From Herbaspirillum sp. YR522 (GTDB taxonomy: Bacteria; Pseudomonadota; Gammaproteobacteria; Burkholderiales; Burkholderiaceae_D): DNA of 64,000 bases. Of this stretch, positions 44,701-52,667 are shown one piece after another. Below the pieces are notes generated by a model. It ran no database searches. It saw only the letters and a program-made list of their open reading frames with translations, and had not been told where the DNA came from. Position 1 is the first letter of the stretch, and each line of letters begins with the position of its first letter. Location of the stretch: positions 18,538 to 82,537 of the forward strand of contig NZ_AKJA01000102.1 of the NCBI RefSeq assembly GCF_000282575.1. The letters are read 5' to 3'. The translations under genes were made by a program, and so were the position numbers.

Positions 44701-44841
44701 GGTGTGCTCCTGATCATGGGTGAATGGTAAATAAAAGAGTGAATAAGGCGCGATGCCCTGGGAAAGCATTATTGCGGTTAATCAGATTGGAATAAATAGT
44801 GCAGAATTGCCATATAAATTCAACCAGCCACAACAATCCCC
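44701..44841. promoter_or_regulatory. Divergent SDR-LysR control region
   Basis: 141 bp, AT-rich. It holds a repeated GTGAATGGTAAATAA / GTGAATAAGG element near 44718-44745. The reductase ribosome-binding site (AGGAG) is at its left end. A LysR operator (T-N11-A) is expected here by analogy; none was proven. Confidence 0.4.
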
Positions 44842-45765
44842 ATGGACCGCTTCGATACGCTGCAATTGTTTACCCGCATCGTGGAACTGGGCAGCTTCAG
44901 CCAGGCCGCCGCTGCGCTGGCTATTCCGCGCGCCACCGCCACCCATGCCATCAAGCAGCTGGAAGCCAGGTTGAGCACCCGGCTGCTCGATCGCACCACG
45001 CGCCAGGTACGTCCGACCCTCGACGGCCAGGCCTTCTATGAGCGATGTGTCCATGTGCTCAGCGAGCTGGACGACGCCGAGAGCGCGTTGCGGCACGTGG
45101 CAGCCAGCCCGCGTGGCACGCTGCGGGTGGATATGTCCAGTATCCACGCGGCCCATGTCGTGCTGCCCCGCATCGACGACTTTCGTCGTCGCTATCCGGG
45201 CATCGACCTGGTCGTCAGCAGTGGCGACCGCCTGATCGACCTGGTGCGCGAAGGGGTCGATTGCGTCATCCGCGCCGGCGTGCCGCGCGATTCGACGCTG
45301 GTGGCACGGCGCCTGGCACTGATGCCGCAGTTGATCTGTGCCAGCCCTGCCTACCTGGAGCGCTTCGGCACGCCGCAACATCCGGAACAACTGTCCAGCC
45401 ATCAATCGGTGGGTTTCTTCTCGAGCGGCAACACGGTGCACCACGGGATCGACCTGGTCGTCGACGGCGAATTGCGCAACTTCACGCCCGGCGGCTGGAT
45501 AGCCACCAACGATGCCCAGGGCTACAGCGTATGCGCACTGAGCGGATGCGGCCTGGTGCAGCTGCCGCGCTACCACATCGAGCACCACCTGCGGCAGGGT
45601 CGCCTGGTCGAGGTGCTCGGCGACTGGCCAAGTCCGGCCATGCCGCTCTCGGCGCTGTACCCCTATCACCGGCAGCTGTCGCCACGGGTGCGGGTGTTCG
45701 TCGACTGGCTGGCCAGCCTGTATGAAGAGAAGTTCGGGTCGCTGGCTGCCAACGGCATGGCTTGA
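44842..45765 (+). CDS. LysR-type transcriptional regulator
   Basis: 307 residues. The winged helix-turn-helix occupies residues 1-60 (FDTLQLFTRIVELGSFSQAAAALAIPRATATHAIKQLE pattern, recognition helix rich in Ala/Thr). The effector-binding domain covers 90-295, with GTLRVD beginning its first strand. Close in type to regulators that control an adjacent SDR or aldo-keto reductase. Probably autoregulated through the shared divergent region. Confidence 0.93.
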   Translation: MDRFDTLQLFTRIVELGSFSQAAAALAIPRATATHAIKQLEARLSTRLLDRTTRQVRPTLDGQAFYERCVHVLSELDDAESALRHVAASPRGTLRVDMSSIHAAHVVLPRIDDFRRRYPGIDLVVSSGDRLIDLVREGVDCVIRAGVPRDSTLVARRLALMPQLICASPAYLERFGTPQHPEQLSSHQSVGFFSSGNTVHHGIDLVVDGELRNFTPGGWIATNDAQGYSVCALSGCGLVQLPRYHIEHHLRQGRLVEVLGDWPSPAMPLSALYPYHRQLSPRVRVFVDWLASLYEEKFGSLAANGMA

Positions 45766-45795
45766 GCAGCGCCGCCTGTTACAGCGCCGGCAAAA

Positions 45796-45823
45796 GGAAC
45801 TCCCCTGCACTGCTCCCCACTCA
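45796..45823 (+). promoter_or_regulatory. Candidate Hrp box (HrpL-type promoter)
   Basis: GGAACT, 15 bases, then CCACTCA. The consensus for HrpL-dependent type III promoters is GGAAC(C/T)-N15-17-CCACNNA. All 11 defined positions match (T allowed at position 6). It lies 30 bp after the LysR stop and 147 bp before the start of the effector-like gene, in the correct orientation. Confidence 0.5.
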
Positions 45824-45970
45824 TGGCACATGAGTCGCATTCGGTGCGGCCAGGCGCCTGGGCGCCGATAACGCCCGGCGACCCGGGCAAGGCCAAGCGC
45901 GGCCCCGTGCCACGCCTTGCCTGGTCGTTCCACGATGCAAATGGCTTTGCAGTAAAGACACAGGTGGTCC

Positions 45971-47080
45971 ATGAGAATCCCTTTCTTCAGTAATTTCCTC
46001 GGTGCGATACGTGGAGAAGTGGCGCCTGCAAAAACACACTACACGCCGCCTGCTCTTGCACCGCGCACGCAAGGTCCGGCACTGCGGGACCCGCCGCCAC
46101 GCCGTGGCGCCATGGAAGCCTCCATCCGGCAACAGCATTGGCAACTCGAAAATGAGCGCGCATCAGGCGGAAACCGGCTGCGGCGACGCGGCGCCGTCTA
46201 TTCCGCTGCGGCCAATCAGCAGGCGCAACCGACGATGCGCTATCGCAGCGTCGCCGGCGCCATCTGGCGCAACCCCTTGGGCAGGCCGGTCGATTCGCCT
46301 TTCCTGCAGAACATGTCGACCGCGCAACGGCTGAACCTGTCGATCGGCAATGCCGAGCGCAACCGGCAACTGCAAGCCCGCCAACAGGAAGCGCGGCAGG
46401 TCCGGCAGGCCATCGAGGAAAGCCTGGTCCAGCAGGCCATCGAGGCCAGCCTGCGGGACATGAAGCCGGCGCCACCCGGCAACCGTCCTGCGCCAACCTC
46501 GATCAGACCCGCCCCCATCGCCCGGCGGCCCCTGCCGTCCCCGCGTTTTTACCAGCAATTCCAGGCGGCGCAGGCCGCCCTGCAACGGGGCGAACCCAGC
46601 GGCAACATGTGCGGCGCATTGGCGCTGGCGCACATGACCGGCACCCAACCGCAATGGCCGCAACTGCACCGGCTGGCGATGAGCGACCTGTCGCGGCACA
46701 CGGCACCCGGCCGGGCCAGCGAGGCGCAAATCAATGCCGCCCGCAAGACCGTCTACGATGGCGTCTATATCGAACACCTGCAGGCCCTGCTGAAAAAGAA
46801 CCAGGTCGCGTTCGACACCTTGAGCGCCATCGATCCGGCCGACATCGACCGCGTCTTCACCTCCGGCCGCTGCAAGGGCGTGACGTATGGCTATGTCCGC
46901 CCGGGCGGCACGGCGCATTTCGCCGCATTGCGCAAGGATGCATCCGGACAGTGGTGGGACATGGACAGCTATCACGAGCAGCCCCGCAAGATTGCGTCGG
47001 CCTCGGCGTTCCTGAAGCAGAAATGCCAGAGCGAACTGCAAGCCGGTCGGGCGCTCGACCTGATCTATACCGACCGCTGA
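45971..47080 (+). CDS. Candidate type III effector: UIM-like helices plus Josephin-like cysteine protease
   Basis: 369 residues, no Sec signal. The first 12 residues lack acidic residues and have Ile3 and Pro4, as in many Pseudomonas-type effectors; residues 20-110 are Pro/Arg-rich and disordered. A helix at about 140-163 carries two overlapping UIM-like cores: V..A147...S151 and V..A156...S160..D163. After a Pro-rich linker, a cysteine-protease pattern follows: Cys214 in GNMCGALALAH, His316 in GTAHFAALRK, and Asp330/Asp332 in QWWDMDS. The C-terminal spacing HF..LRK...QWxxxDS closely parallels the HWFTVRK...QWFNLNS segment of ataxin-3 (Josephin). A deubiquitinase acting in eukaryotic host cells is inferred. 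No type III apparatus genes are in the window. Alternative: another papain-like toxin domain. Confidence 0.5.
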   Translation: MRIPFFSNFLGAIRGEVAPAKTHYTPPALAPRTQGPALRDPPPRRGAMEASIRQQHWQLENERASGGNRLRRRGAVYSAAANQQAQPTMRYRSVAGAIWRNPLGRPVDSPFLQNMSTAQRLNLSIGNAERNRQLQARQQEARQVRQAIEESLVQQAIEASLRDMKPAPPGNRPAPTSIRPAPIARRPLPSPRFYQQFQAAQAALQRGEPSGNMCGALALAHMTGTQPQWPQLHRLAMSDLSRHTAPGRASEAQINAARKTVYDGVYIEHLQALLKKNQVAFDTLSAIDPADIDRVFTSGRCKGVTYGYVRPGGTAHFAALRKDASGQWWDMDSYHEQPRKIASASAFLKQKCQSELQAGRALDLIYTDR

Positions 47081-47177
47081 GGGCTGGTGCGGTGCGTTCG
47101 GCACGCGACAATCGGCAGTCGACAATCGAAAATCGACCCGCCGCGACGAGGCTCCAGCGCTGCTCGTTCGCCGGCGA

Positions 47178-47744
47178 TCAATTCCCGGCCTTGCCTGGAT
47201 TGGCGAGGCTCGCATCTTCCGGCAGGTCCAGCCCGGCGGGATTCAATTGCATCTCGTCAGGCACCATGAATTTCCAGTCGCGATAGGCAGAGCGGTTGCC
47301 CAAGGCAGCCAGCTCCGCGGGAAAATTCCCGATCTTGACCGGTTTTTCAGCCGACAGGCTATGCACGCCGATGATGCCCCGGCCATCGATGGTGCGAACC
47401 GTCGCCCACTCGGCCTTGCCGGTCATCGGGTCGATATAGAGCTTGCGCAGGTAGCGGCGCGGGTTGGGAAAGCGAGGATCCTTCAACAGGTCCTGCAGCG
47501 ACGACGGACTCCTGGAGAAGCCGAACGGCGTGGAATTGGCATAGGCAATCAATGCCTGGCGAAATTCCATGCCGATGTTGAGCAGCTCTTCTTCGGCGGC
47601 ACGGCGCTGCTGTATCTTCCCCACGTACAGGGTCGAGGTCGATACCAGGCCGATGATGGCAATCAGGATCAGGACCCCGATATAGGTAAATCCGTCGTCG
47701 GCAGTCAATGGTCGGTGCGGGGACATGGCCATCTGCCGGATCAC
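47178..47744 (-). CDS. Pseudopilin-like protein lacking Glu5
   Basis: 188 residues. The prepilin-type N-terminus reads DGFTYIGVLILIAIIGL: a Gly before Phe for cleavage, but residue +5 is Gly instead of the near-universal Glu. The soluble domain is about 150 residues with the pattern of GspG/H-type minor pseudopilins (PRRYLRKLYIDPMTGK). Last gene of the operon; its start overlaps the previous stop by 4 bp. Loss of Glu5 is typical of GspK-type tip pseudopilins, so a tip position is possible. Confidence 0.8.
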   Translation of the reverse strand: MIRQMAMSPHRPLTADDGFTYIGVLILIAIIGLVSTSTLYVGKIQQRRAAEEELLNIGMEFRQALIAYANSTPFGFSRSPSSLQDLLKDPRFPNPRRYLRKLYIDPMTGKAEWATVRTIDGRGIIGVHSLSAEKPVKIGNFPAELAALGNRSAYRDWKFMVPDEMQLNPAGLDLPEDASLANPGKAGN

Positions 47745-48130
47745 AGCGCCGAAAAAGGCGTGCCATCCTGGCGCAGGCCCGGCGCTCCGCTGTGCAGATC
47801 GTAGACGCCTCCCTGGCCCGGGTCTTCGGGAGGGATGATGACCCAGGTGGTGCTGCTCTTGGTGAGGGGGTCGACCGGCACGACCTTGAGGTATTTCTTC
47901 TGCACCAGCTCCTCCAGTGTCGCCGGGTAACGCCCGGTATCCGTATGGAATTGATCGATCGTCTCGCGCGTCAGGCGCAGGTTCTCGACCAGGATGGTTT
48001 CGCGGGCGGTATCGACGCTGTGAAAATAACGTGGCATGGCCAGCGTGGCCAGCAGCGCGACGATGGCCATCACCACCAGTAGCTCGACCAGCGTAAAACC
48101 TCGGCGATCAGGCATGTTCGGGCTCACCAT
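47741..48130 (-). CDS. Pseudopilin (GspG/GspH-like)
   Basis: 129 residues. Prepilin signal RRGFTLVELLVVMAIV with Glu5 present, then a long N-terminal helix and a small domain with TGRYPATLEELVQKKYL and VPVDPLTK, as in GspG. An alternative start five codons later (MPDRRG) would give the usual short leader. It overlaps the upstream pseudopilin by 7 bp and the downstream one by 4 bp. Confidence 0.88.
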   Translation of the reverse strand: MVSPNMPDRRGFTLVELLVVMAIVALLATLAMPRYFHSVDTARETILVENLRLTRETIDQFHTDTGRYPATLEELVQKKYLKVVPVDPLTKSSTTWVIIPPEDPGQGGVYDLHSGAPGLRQDGTPFSAL

Positions 48131-48600
48131 TGGCGATAGGCGATGCCGTTCAGGCCCACCTTGTCGGAACTTGAATAGATATCGTAGACGTCTTCCCCTT
48201 CCTGCGGGTCGGTCGCCTCGCTGGCGTAGCTCCGCTTTTTCCAGGTGGCCGCATCCGGCCCGTCGTTGGACCCCGACATCGGATCCTTGGGAATGCGGCG
48301 CAGGAAATAGATCTTGCGGCCCTGCGGGTCGCGCTGGTCGACTACCCCATCGACGAGCACCTCGAGATTGCGCGGATAGCCGCTACCGCCCGACGGATTG
48401 GGAATGCGCCCTTCGTCGCTGGCCCGCTTGTAGGCATCGATGCCATGCCGGATGCTCCACAGCGCATCCTTCAGTTCCCGCTCGCGCACCCGCTGCACCG
48501 CCAGCTGCGACATCGGCAGGATCAGCGTCGACAGCAAGGCCACGATGGCCAGCGTGATCATCAACTCGATGAGCGTGAAGCCCTTTGCCGGCGCTCTCAT
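48124..48600 (-). CDS. Pseudopilin
   Basis: 158 residues. Leader MRAPAKG, then FTLIELMITLAIVALLSTL with Glu5. The domain contains ALWSIRHGIDAYKRASDEGR, YPRNLEVLVDG and FLRRIPKDPM, a GspG-like order with calcium-loop-type acidic turns. Start overlaps the secretin stop by 4 bp. Confidence 0.88.
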   Translation of the reverse strand: MRAPAKGFTLIELMITLAIVALLSTLILPMSQLAVQRVRERELKDALWSIRHGIDAYKRASDEGRIPNPSGGSGYPRNLEVLVDGVVDQRDPQGRKIYFLRRIPKDPMSGSNDGPDAATWKKRSYASEATDPQEGEDVYDIYSSSDKVGLNGIAYRQW

Positions 48601-50945
48601 GGCGTGATCTTGATCGACATCCCGGACGTGCTCGCGTCGCTGACGGATTGGCTGCCCGCGCCCATGGCGTTGAACGAAGGCAGCCTGAGCTGGGTCAGGT
48701 CGGTGGGCGCCAACGCACGGAAACTGACCAGCACGGCCGGCGCGGCTATCGTGGCGCCATCCATCTTGCTGGCCCGCGCGGTGTTGACCGTGATCGTCCC
48801 GTTCGCACCGACCTCGCTGCTAAAGCCAGTGGGCGCCCCGCCCTGCTTGAGGAAATCGCCCTCTGTCACGCTCAATACCTGCAGTGCCTTGCTGTCGAAG
48901 CCGATGGTCATCGCCATTTCATTGATCGGCTGGCCGGATTGCACCATCAGTTGCGCCACGAACGTGTCGCCGGCCTTGACGCTGTCGGGCGCCCGCCAAT
49001 GGACGCGCGCCGATTGATTCTGGCCGCCGGCATCGCCTGCGCTGCCGCCTTGCGGCAGGGCATCGGCCACCGGGGCCCGGTCCGCAACAGGCGCATTCAT
49101 GGCCGGCGCCGACGTCGATGCTGGCGTGGGCGCCGCCGCTGGCGCACGGTCGGGACGGGTACGGAAGCTGTTATCGGTGCCCGACCTGAACTCGGAATCT
49201 GCCGCATCGGGCCGCTGGATATTGCGGATCAGGTGGGGCGTGATCGACAGCACGATCTCGGTCTTGACCTTGTTGGTCGACTGGGCACCGAACAATCGCC
49301 CAAGCACCGGGATCTCGCCCAGCAGCGGTATCTTGTTGGCGGTATTGCGATCTTCATCGTTGATCAGCCCGGCCAGGATCTGGTTTTCGCCATCCTTCAG
49401 GCGCAGCACCGTACTGGCCGTGCGGGTGCCGATTTCATAGGCGGTCGTGCCGGACTGCGTCTTGACCTGGCCGCTGATGCTGCTGACCTCCAGCGCCACC
49501 TTGATGGCCACGTCGCTGTCGAGATAGATGGTGGGTTCGACATCGAGCTTGAGACCGACATCGACATAGTTGATCGATTCCGAGATGAACCCGGTGGAGG
49601 TGGCGGTACTGGTGATGTTGGGCAACCGCTGACCGATCAGGATCTTGGCCTTTTCATGATTGCGGGCGCGGATACGCGGATTGGCCAGCAGATTGGTATC
49701 GATGTCGTCCTGGCGGGCATTGATCGTGGTCGGGTCCAGGGTGGCGCCGATGGTCGAGCCGTTGAGCCGCCGCAGGTCGTTCAAGGTCAGCGTACCGCCG
49801 GAAACCGACGACAGGGGCGTCAGGCTCACACTGCCAGGCCAACGCACACCCAGCTCCAGCAACCGGCTGCGCGAGATCTCCAGTACCGCCACCTCCAGCA
49901 TCACCTCCGGCTCGGGCACGTCTTGCAGCGCCGCCAGCCGTTCGGCCAGCTTGATGACCTCGGGCGTGTCGCGCAGGATGATCATGTTCAGTTTTTCGTC
50001 GACCACGATATCGCGCGACTTCAGGATCGTGCGCAAGGTATTGGCAACGGTCTTGGCCTCGGCGTTGCCCAGGAAAATGCTCTTGATCAACAGTTCCTGG
50101 TAGTCCTTGGCCTTGGCGGCGGTGTTGGGATAGACCAGGATGGTATTGGCATCGAGCGTGCGGGATTCGAGCTGGTTGGTCAGCAGCACATAATGCATGG
50201 CCGATTCGATGGTGCTGTTGCGCAGGAAGATCGAGGTGCGCTGCTCGAGCTGGACCTCCTTGTCGAAGATGAAATTGAGGCCGGAACTGCGCGAGATGAC
50301 ATCGAATACCTGGCGCAACGCGGCGTCCTTGAACTCGATCGTGATCGGCTTGCGGTAGGCGGCCGACAGGGTATCCTCGGCCTTGAGCGCTTCGGCGCGC
50401 TGCGCCACCGCCTGGCGCAAGCCCTGCGTGCTCTCGCCGTCCGGGTTTTCCCTGGCCAGCACCGACAACCGGTCGCGGGCGCCGGCCAGGTCGTTCCTGG
50501 CCAGGGCAGCCTGGCCCTCGGCCAGCAATTGCCGATGCTTCCGGGTGCGCTCGAGCATCTGCAGCGCATCGCGCGCGCGCACATTGGTGCCATCGATAGT
50601 CAACACCCGCTGGTACAACGCCCTGGCCTGGTCCTCGTTGCCGGCCGCCGCCTGCCTGTCGCCCTGCTGCAGCATGCCGTAGATGGCGCGCTCGCGCGCC
50701 TGCAGATAGGTCTTCTGGTATTCGAGGTTGTCCGGCTCCTGCGCCATGGCTTGCTGCAATTGCGCCAGGCCACCCTCGATGTTGTCCTGCGCGATCATCT
50801 CGCGTCCGGTCGAATAGGCCGACCGTCCCGCGCAGGCCTGTAGCGACAACGCGATCAGCAACACGCTGCACACCAGGCGCGTGCGGCGACCGAATGCCGA
50901 GCGGCCTGCCGCAACCGGTGACAACGGGCCGGCCGATGAGCTCAT
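48597..50945 (-). CDS. Lipoprotein secretin with C-terminal cohesin domain (GspD/MshL-like)
   Basis: 782 residues from the ATG overlapping the previous stop (ATGA); longer frames lack support. A type II signal ends at LQAC (Cys38). TPR-like helices (about 45-190) are followed by an N-domain (about 195-330; PITIEFKDAALRQVFDVIS), another N-type domain, and the secretin core (about 380-590; VPLLGEIPVLGRLF-type motif as IPLLGEIPVLG). After a Pro/Ala linker, residues about 655-782 form a cohesin-type beta domain (VKAGDTFVAQLMVQSG, IGFDSKALQVLSV). It forms the outer-membrane channel; the cohesin domain may bind a periplasmic or surface partner. Confidence 0.9.
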   Translation of the reverse strand: MSSSAGPLSPVAAGRSAFGRRTRLVCSVLLIALSLQACAGRSAYSTGREMIAQDNIEGGLAQLQQAMAQEPDNLEYQKTYLQARERAIYGMLQQGDRQAAAGNEDQARALYQRVLTIDGTNVRARDALQMLERTRKHRQLLAEGQAALARNDLAGARDRLSVLARENPDGESTQGLRQAVAQRAEALKAEDTLSAAYRKPITIEFKDAALRQVFDVISRSSGLNFIFDKEVQLEQRTSIFLRNSTIESAMHYVLLTNQLESRTLDANTILVYPNTAAKAKDYQELLIKSIFLGNAEAKTVANTLRTILKSRDIVVDEKLNMIILRDTPEVIKLAERLAALQDVPEPEVMLEVAVLEISRSRLLELGVRWPGSVSLTPLSSVSGGTLTLNDLRRLNGSTIGATLDPTTINARQDDIDTNLLANPRIRARNHEKAKILIGQRLPNITSTATSTGFISESINYVDVGLKLDVEPTIYLDSDVAIKVALEVSSISGQVKTQSGTTAYEIGTRTASTVLRLKDGENQILAGLINDEDRNTANKIPLLGEIPVLGRLFGAQSTNKVKTEIVLSITPHLIRNIQRPDAADSEFRSGTDNSFRTRPDRAPAAAPTPASTSAPAMNAPVADRAPVADALPQGGSAGDAGGQNQSARVHWRAPDSVKAGDTFVAQLMVQSGQPINEMAMTIGFDSKALQVLSVTEGDFLKQGGAPTGFSSEVGANGTITVNTARASKMDGATIAAPAVLVSFRALAPTDLTQLRLPSFNAMGAGSQSVSDASTSGMSIKITP

Positions 50946-51496
50946 TGCGCCTCCCCGATCATCATGGTCTGCTTTTGCGACGAAGGAAGATAAGTCAACA
51001 TCAGCCTTGGCGGCACGATGGACTCGACACGATACTTGCCGTCGATCACGGTTTTTTCCCTGGCGATAAAGAGTTGATCCTGCTGTGACAGATAGACCTC
51101 CCAGACACCGTCTTCCTGCTTCTTTCCGACATAGGTCAGCACCGGCACCGATGCCGCTGCCACCGCCGCCGCAGGCAGCGGCGCTTGCGGTGACGGCGAC
51201 GCTGCGGGTGCGCCCCAGTTCTGGCGCGCAAACAGGTCGCCATTGGCCGCGCCGGCTTGTTCGCCGATCAATTCGCTGCGCGGCTTCAACGCCTGGATCA
51301 CGGGCTGCGCAGCATCGCCGGGCGTCCTTGCAACCTGGTTGTTCTGCGGCATGTTTGCCTGGCGGGCATCGCGCGGCTCGACGTTGCCGCGCGCCGGCAG
51401 TTCCACCACCTCTTGCTGCGCGGTCTTGTCGCCGAAGAAAGCCAGCCAGGCCGACACCAGCAGGCCCAGCGCCATGAGCAGGTGCAGTGGCTTCAT
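50942..51496 (-). CDS. PilP/GspC-like inner-membrane protein
   Basis: 184 residues. One N-terminal transmembrane helix (LLMALGLLVSAWLAFFG), a Pro/Ala/Gln-rich linker (about 30-115), and a small beta domain (about 120-184; VLTYVGKKQEDGVWEVYLSQ...) of the PilP/GspC homology type. That domain normally contacts the secretin N0 domain, and the secretin gene follows directly. Overlaps both neighbours by 4 bp. Assignment by position and domain layout. Confidence 0.7.
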   Translation of the reverse strand: MKPLHLLMALGLLVSAWLAFFGDKTAQQEVVELPARGNVEPRDARQANMPQNNQVARTPGDAAQPVIQALKPRSELIGEQAGAANGDLFARQNWGAPAASPSPQAPLPAAAVAAASVPVLTYVGKKQEDGVWEVYLSQQDQLFIAREKTVIDGKYRVESIVPPRLMLTYLPSSQKQTMMIGEAQ

Positions 51497-52119
51497 GATC
51501 CGGCCTGCCTGACGGCAGGCACTGCCGCGCCGCCTGCCGCACCCGCGCCCCGGCGCGCGAGATACAGGGTCAATTGCAGGTTGACCTCGATCACCTCGCT
51601 GGAAACCTCGGTGCGCTTGAACTGCAACTCATCCAGCGAGGCGAACGGAATGGCCAGCAGCAGCTGCATGCAGAACTGGCGCACCGCCTTGTACGACCCC
51701 CTGACCGGAAACCGGACCCGATAGGCAGTGAAACCGCCGGCCTTTTCCTCGCTCATCCGATAATCGGCCTGCGCCAGGCTCAACCCGCTTGCCGCGGCGA
51801 GCGAGAAGATGGTCTTGACCTGCTGCTCGGCATAATCGGTATCGCCAAGGCTGTCGTAGAAGGCCTTGAGCCGGTCGCCCTCGCTGATGGCCGGCGTGGC
51901 GATGACGGGATACATCGGCGCCTGCATCGATTTGCGCAAGTCGAAAATGGCCGCCTGCTGCACGCCCAGCTGCTGGCGCAGGTAGGGCACGCCCCACAGC
52001 CATGCCGACAAGGCCAGGCCCCAGAACAATGCCGCCAGCAGGTTCACGGCGCCGAGCTGCGACACACGCAGCTTGGCCTGCAAGAACAGGCGCCTGAGGG
52101 ACTGGATCGCCATGGTCAT
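51493..52119 (-). CDS. PilO/GspM-like assembly-platform protein
   Basis: 208 residues. A single transmembrane helix (about 24-44), a coiled segment, then a ferredoxin-like domain (about 75-195). It is the PilO/GspM position of the operon, coupled by 4-bp overlaps to its neighbours. Sequence motifs in this family are weak, so the call rests on topology and order. Confidence 0.72.
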   Translation of the reverse strand: MTMAIQSLRRLFLQAKLRVSQLGAVNLLAALFWGLALSAWLWGVPYLRQQLGVQQAAIFDLRKSMQAPMYPVIATPAISEGDRLKAFYDSLGDTDYAEQQVKTIFSLAAASGLSLAQADYRMSEEKAGGFTAYRVRFPVRGSYKAVRQFCMQLLLAIPFASLDELQFKRTEVSSEVIEVNLQLTLYLARRGAGAAGGAAVPAVRQAGS

Positions 52120-52667
52120 GGCCTGGCCACCGGCCAGAATGCTTCGAACTGAAAACGAATCGGCTTGCCGGGGTCTCTCTCGATCACCTCGTGCCGCAGC
52201 AAGACCACCGAATCAAAGAACTCCGATTTCTTCAATTGCTCCAGATAGGTCAGCATGGCCGGGCCGTCCTGGGCTTCGGCCACGCACTTCATGGTGCGTT
52301 TGACGGCGTCCGGCTCCATCGACAACAAGGCGACCGAGCCGGGCGCAACCTGCTCCATGGCGTCGAGGACTTCGCGCCACGGCAGGTTCAACTGCGAGAT
52401 CGCCTGGTTGACCGCATTGGCGCGCTCGACCGACACCGTTTCGCGCCTGGCCGGCACGCGCGGCACCTGCAGCAGGACCTTGCTCTGCTGCAGCCGTACC
52501 ACGCGCTGTTGCCCATCCTGGTACACATTCCATCTCGAATGCACATCTGCGGCGACAAACAGGCACAGCAACAATCCGGCGCCCATCATCAGCCAGGCCG
52601 GCCATCGGGTATCTGCCACGGCATGGCGCCAGCCGCGCGGGGCGAAATCGATATGCAAGCGGCTCAT
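52116..52667 (-). CDS. PilN-like assembly-platform protein
   Basis: 183 residues from the ATG overlapping the PilM-like stop. A short cytoplasmic N-terminus (MSRLHIDFAPRGW), one transmembrane helix (about 25-43), a coiled segment and a periplasmic domain with the pattern LPWREVLDAMEQVAPGSVALLSMEPD, seen in PilN/MshI proteins. The cytoplasmic tail should bind the PilM-like protein encoded upstream. Confidence 0.78.
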   Translation of the reverse strand: MSRLHIDFAPRGWRHAVADTRWPAWLMMGAGLLLCLFVAADVHSRWNVYQDGQQRVVRLQQSKVLLQVPRVPARRETVSVERANAVNQAISQLNLPWREVLDAMEQVAPGSVALLSMEPDAVKRTMKCVAEAQDGPAMLTYLEQLKKSEFFDSVVLLRHEVIERDPGKPIRFQFEAFWPVARP

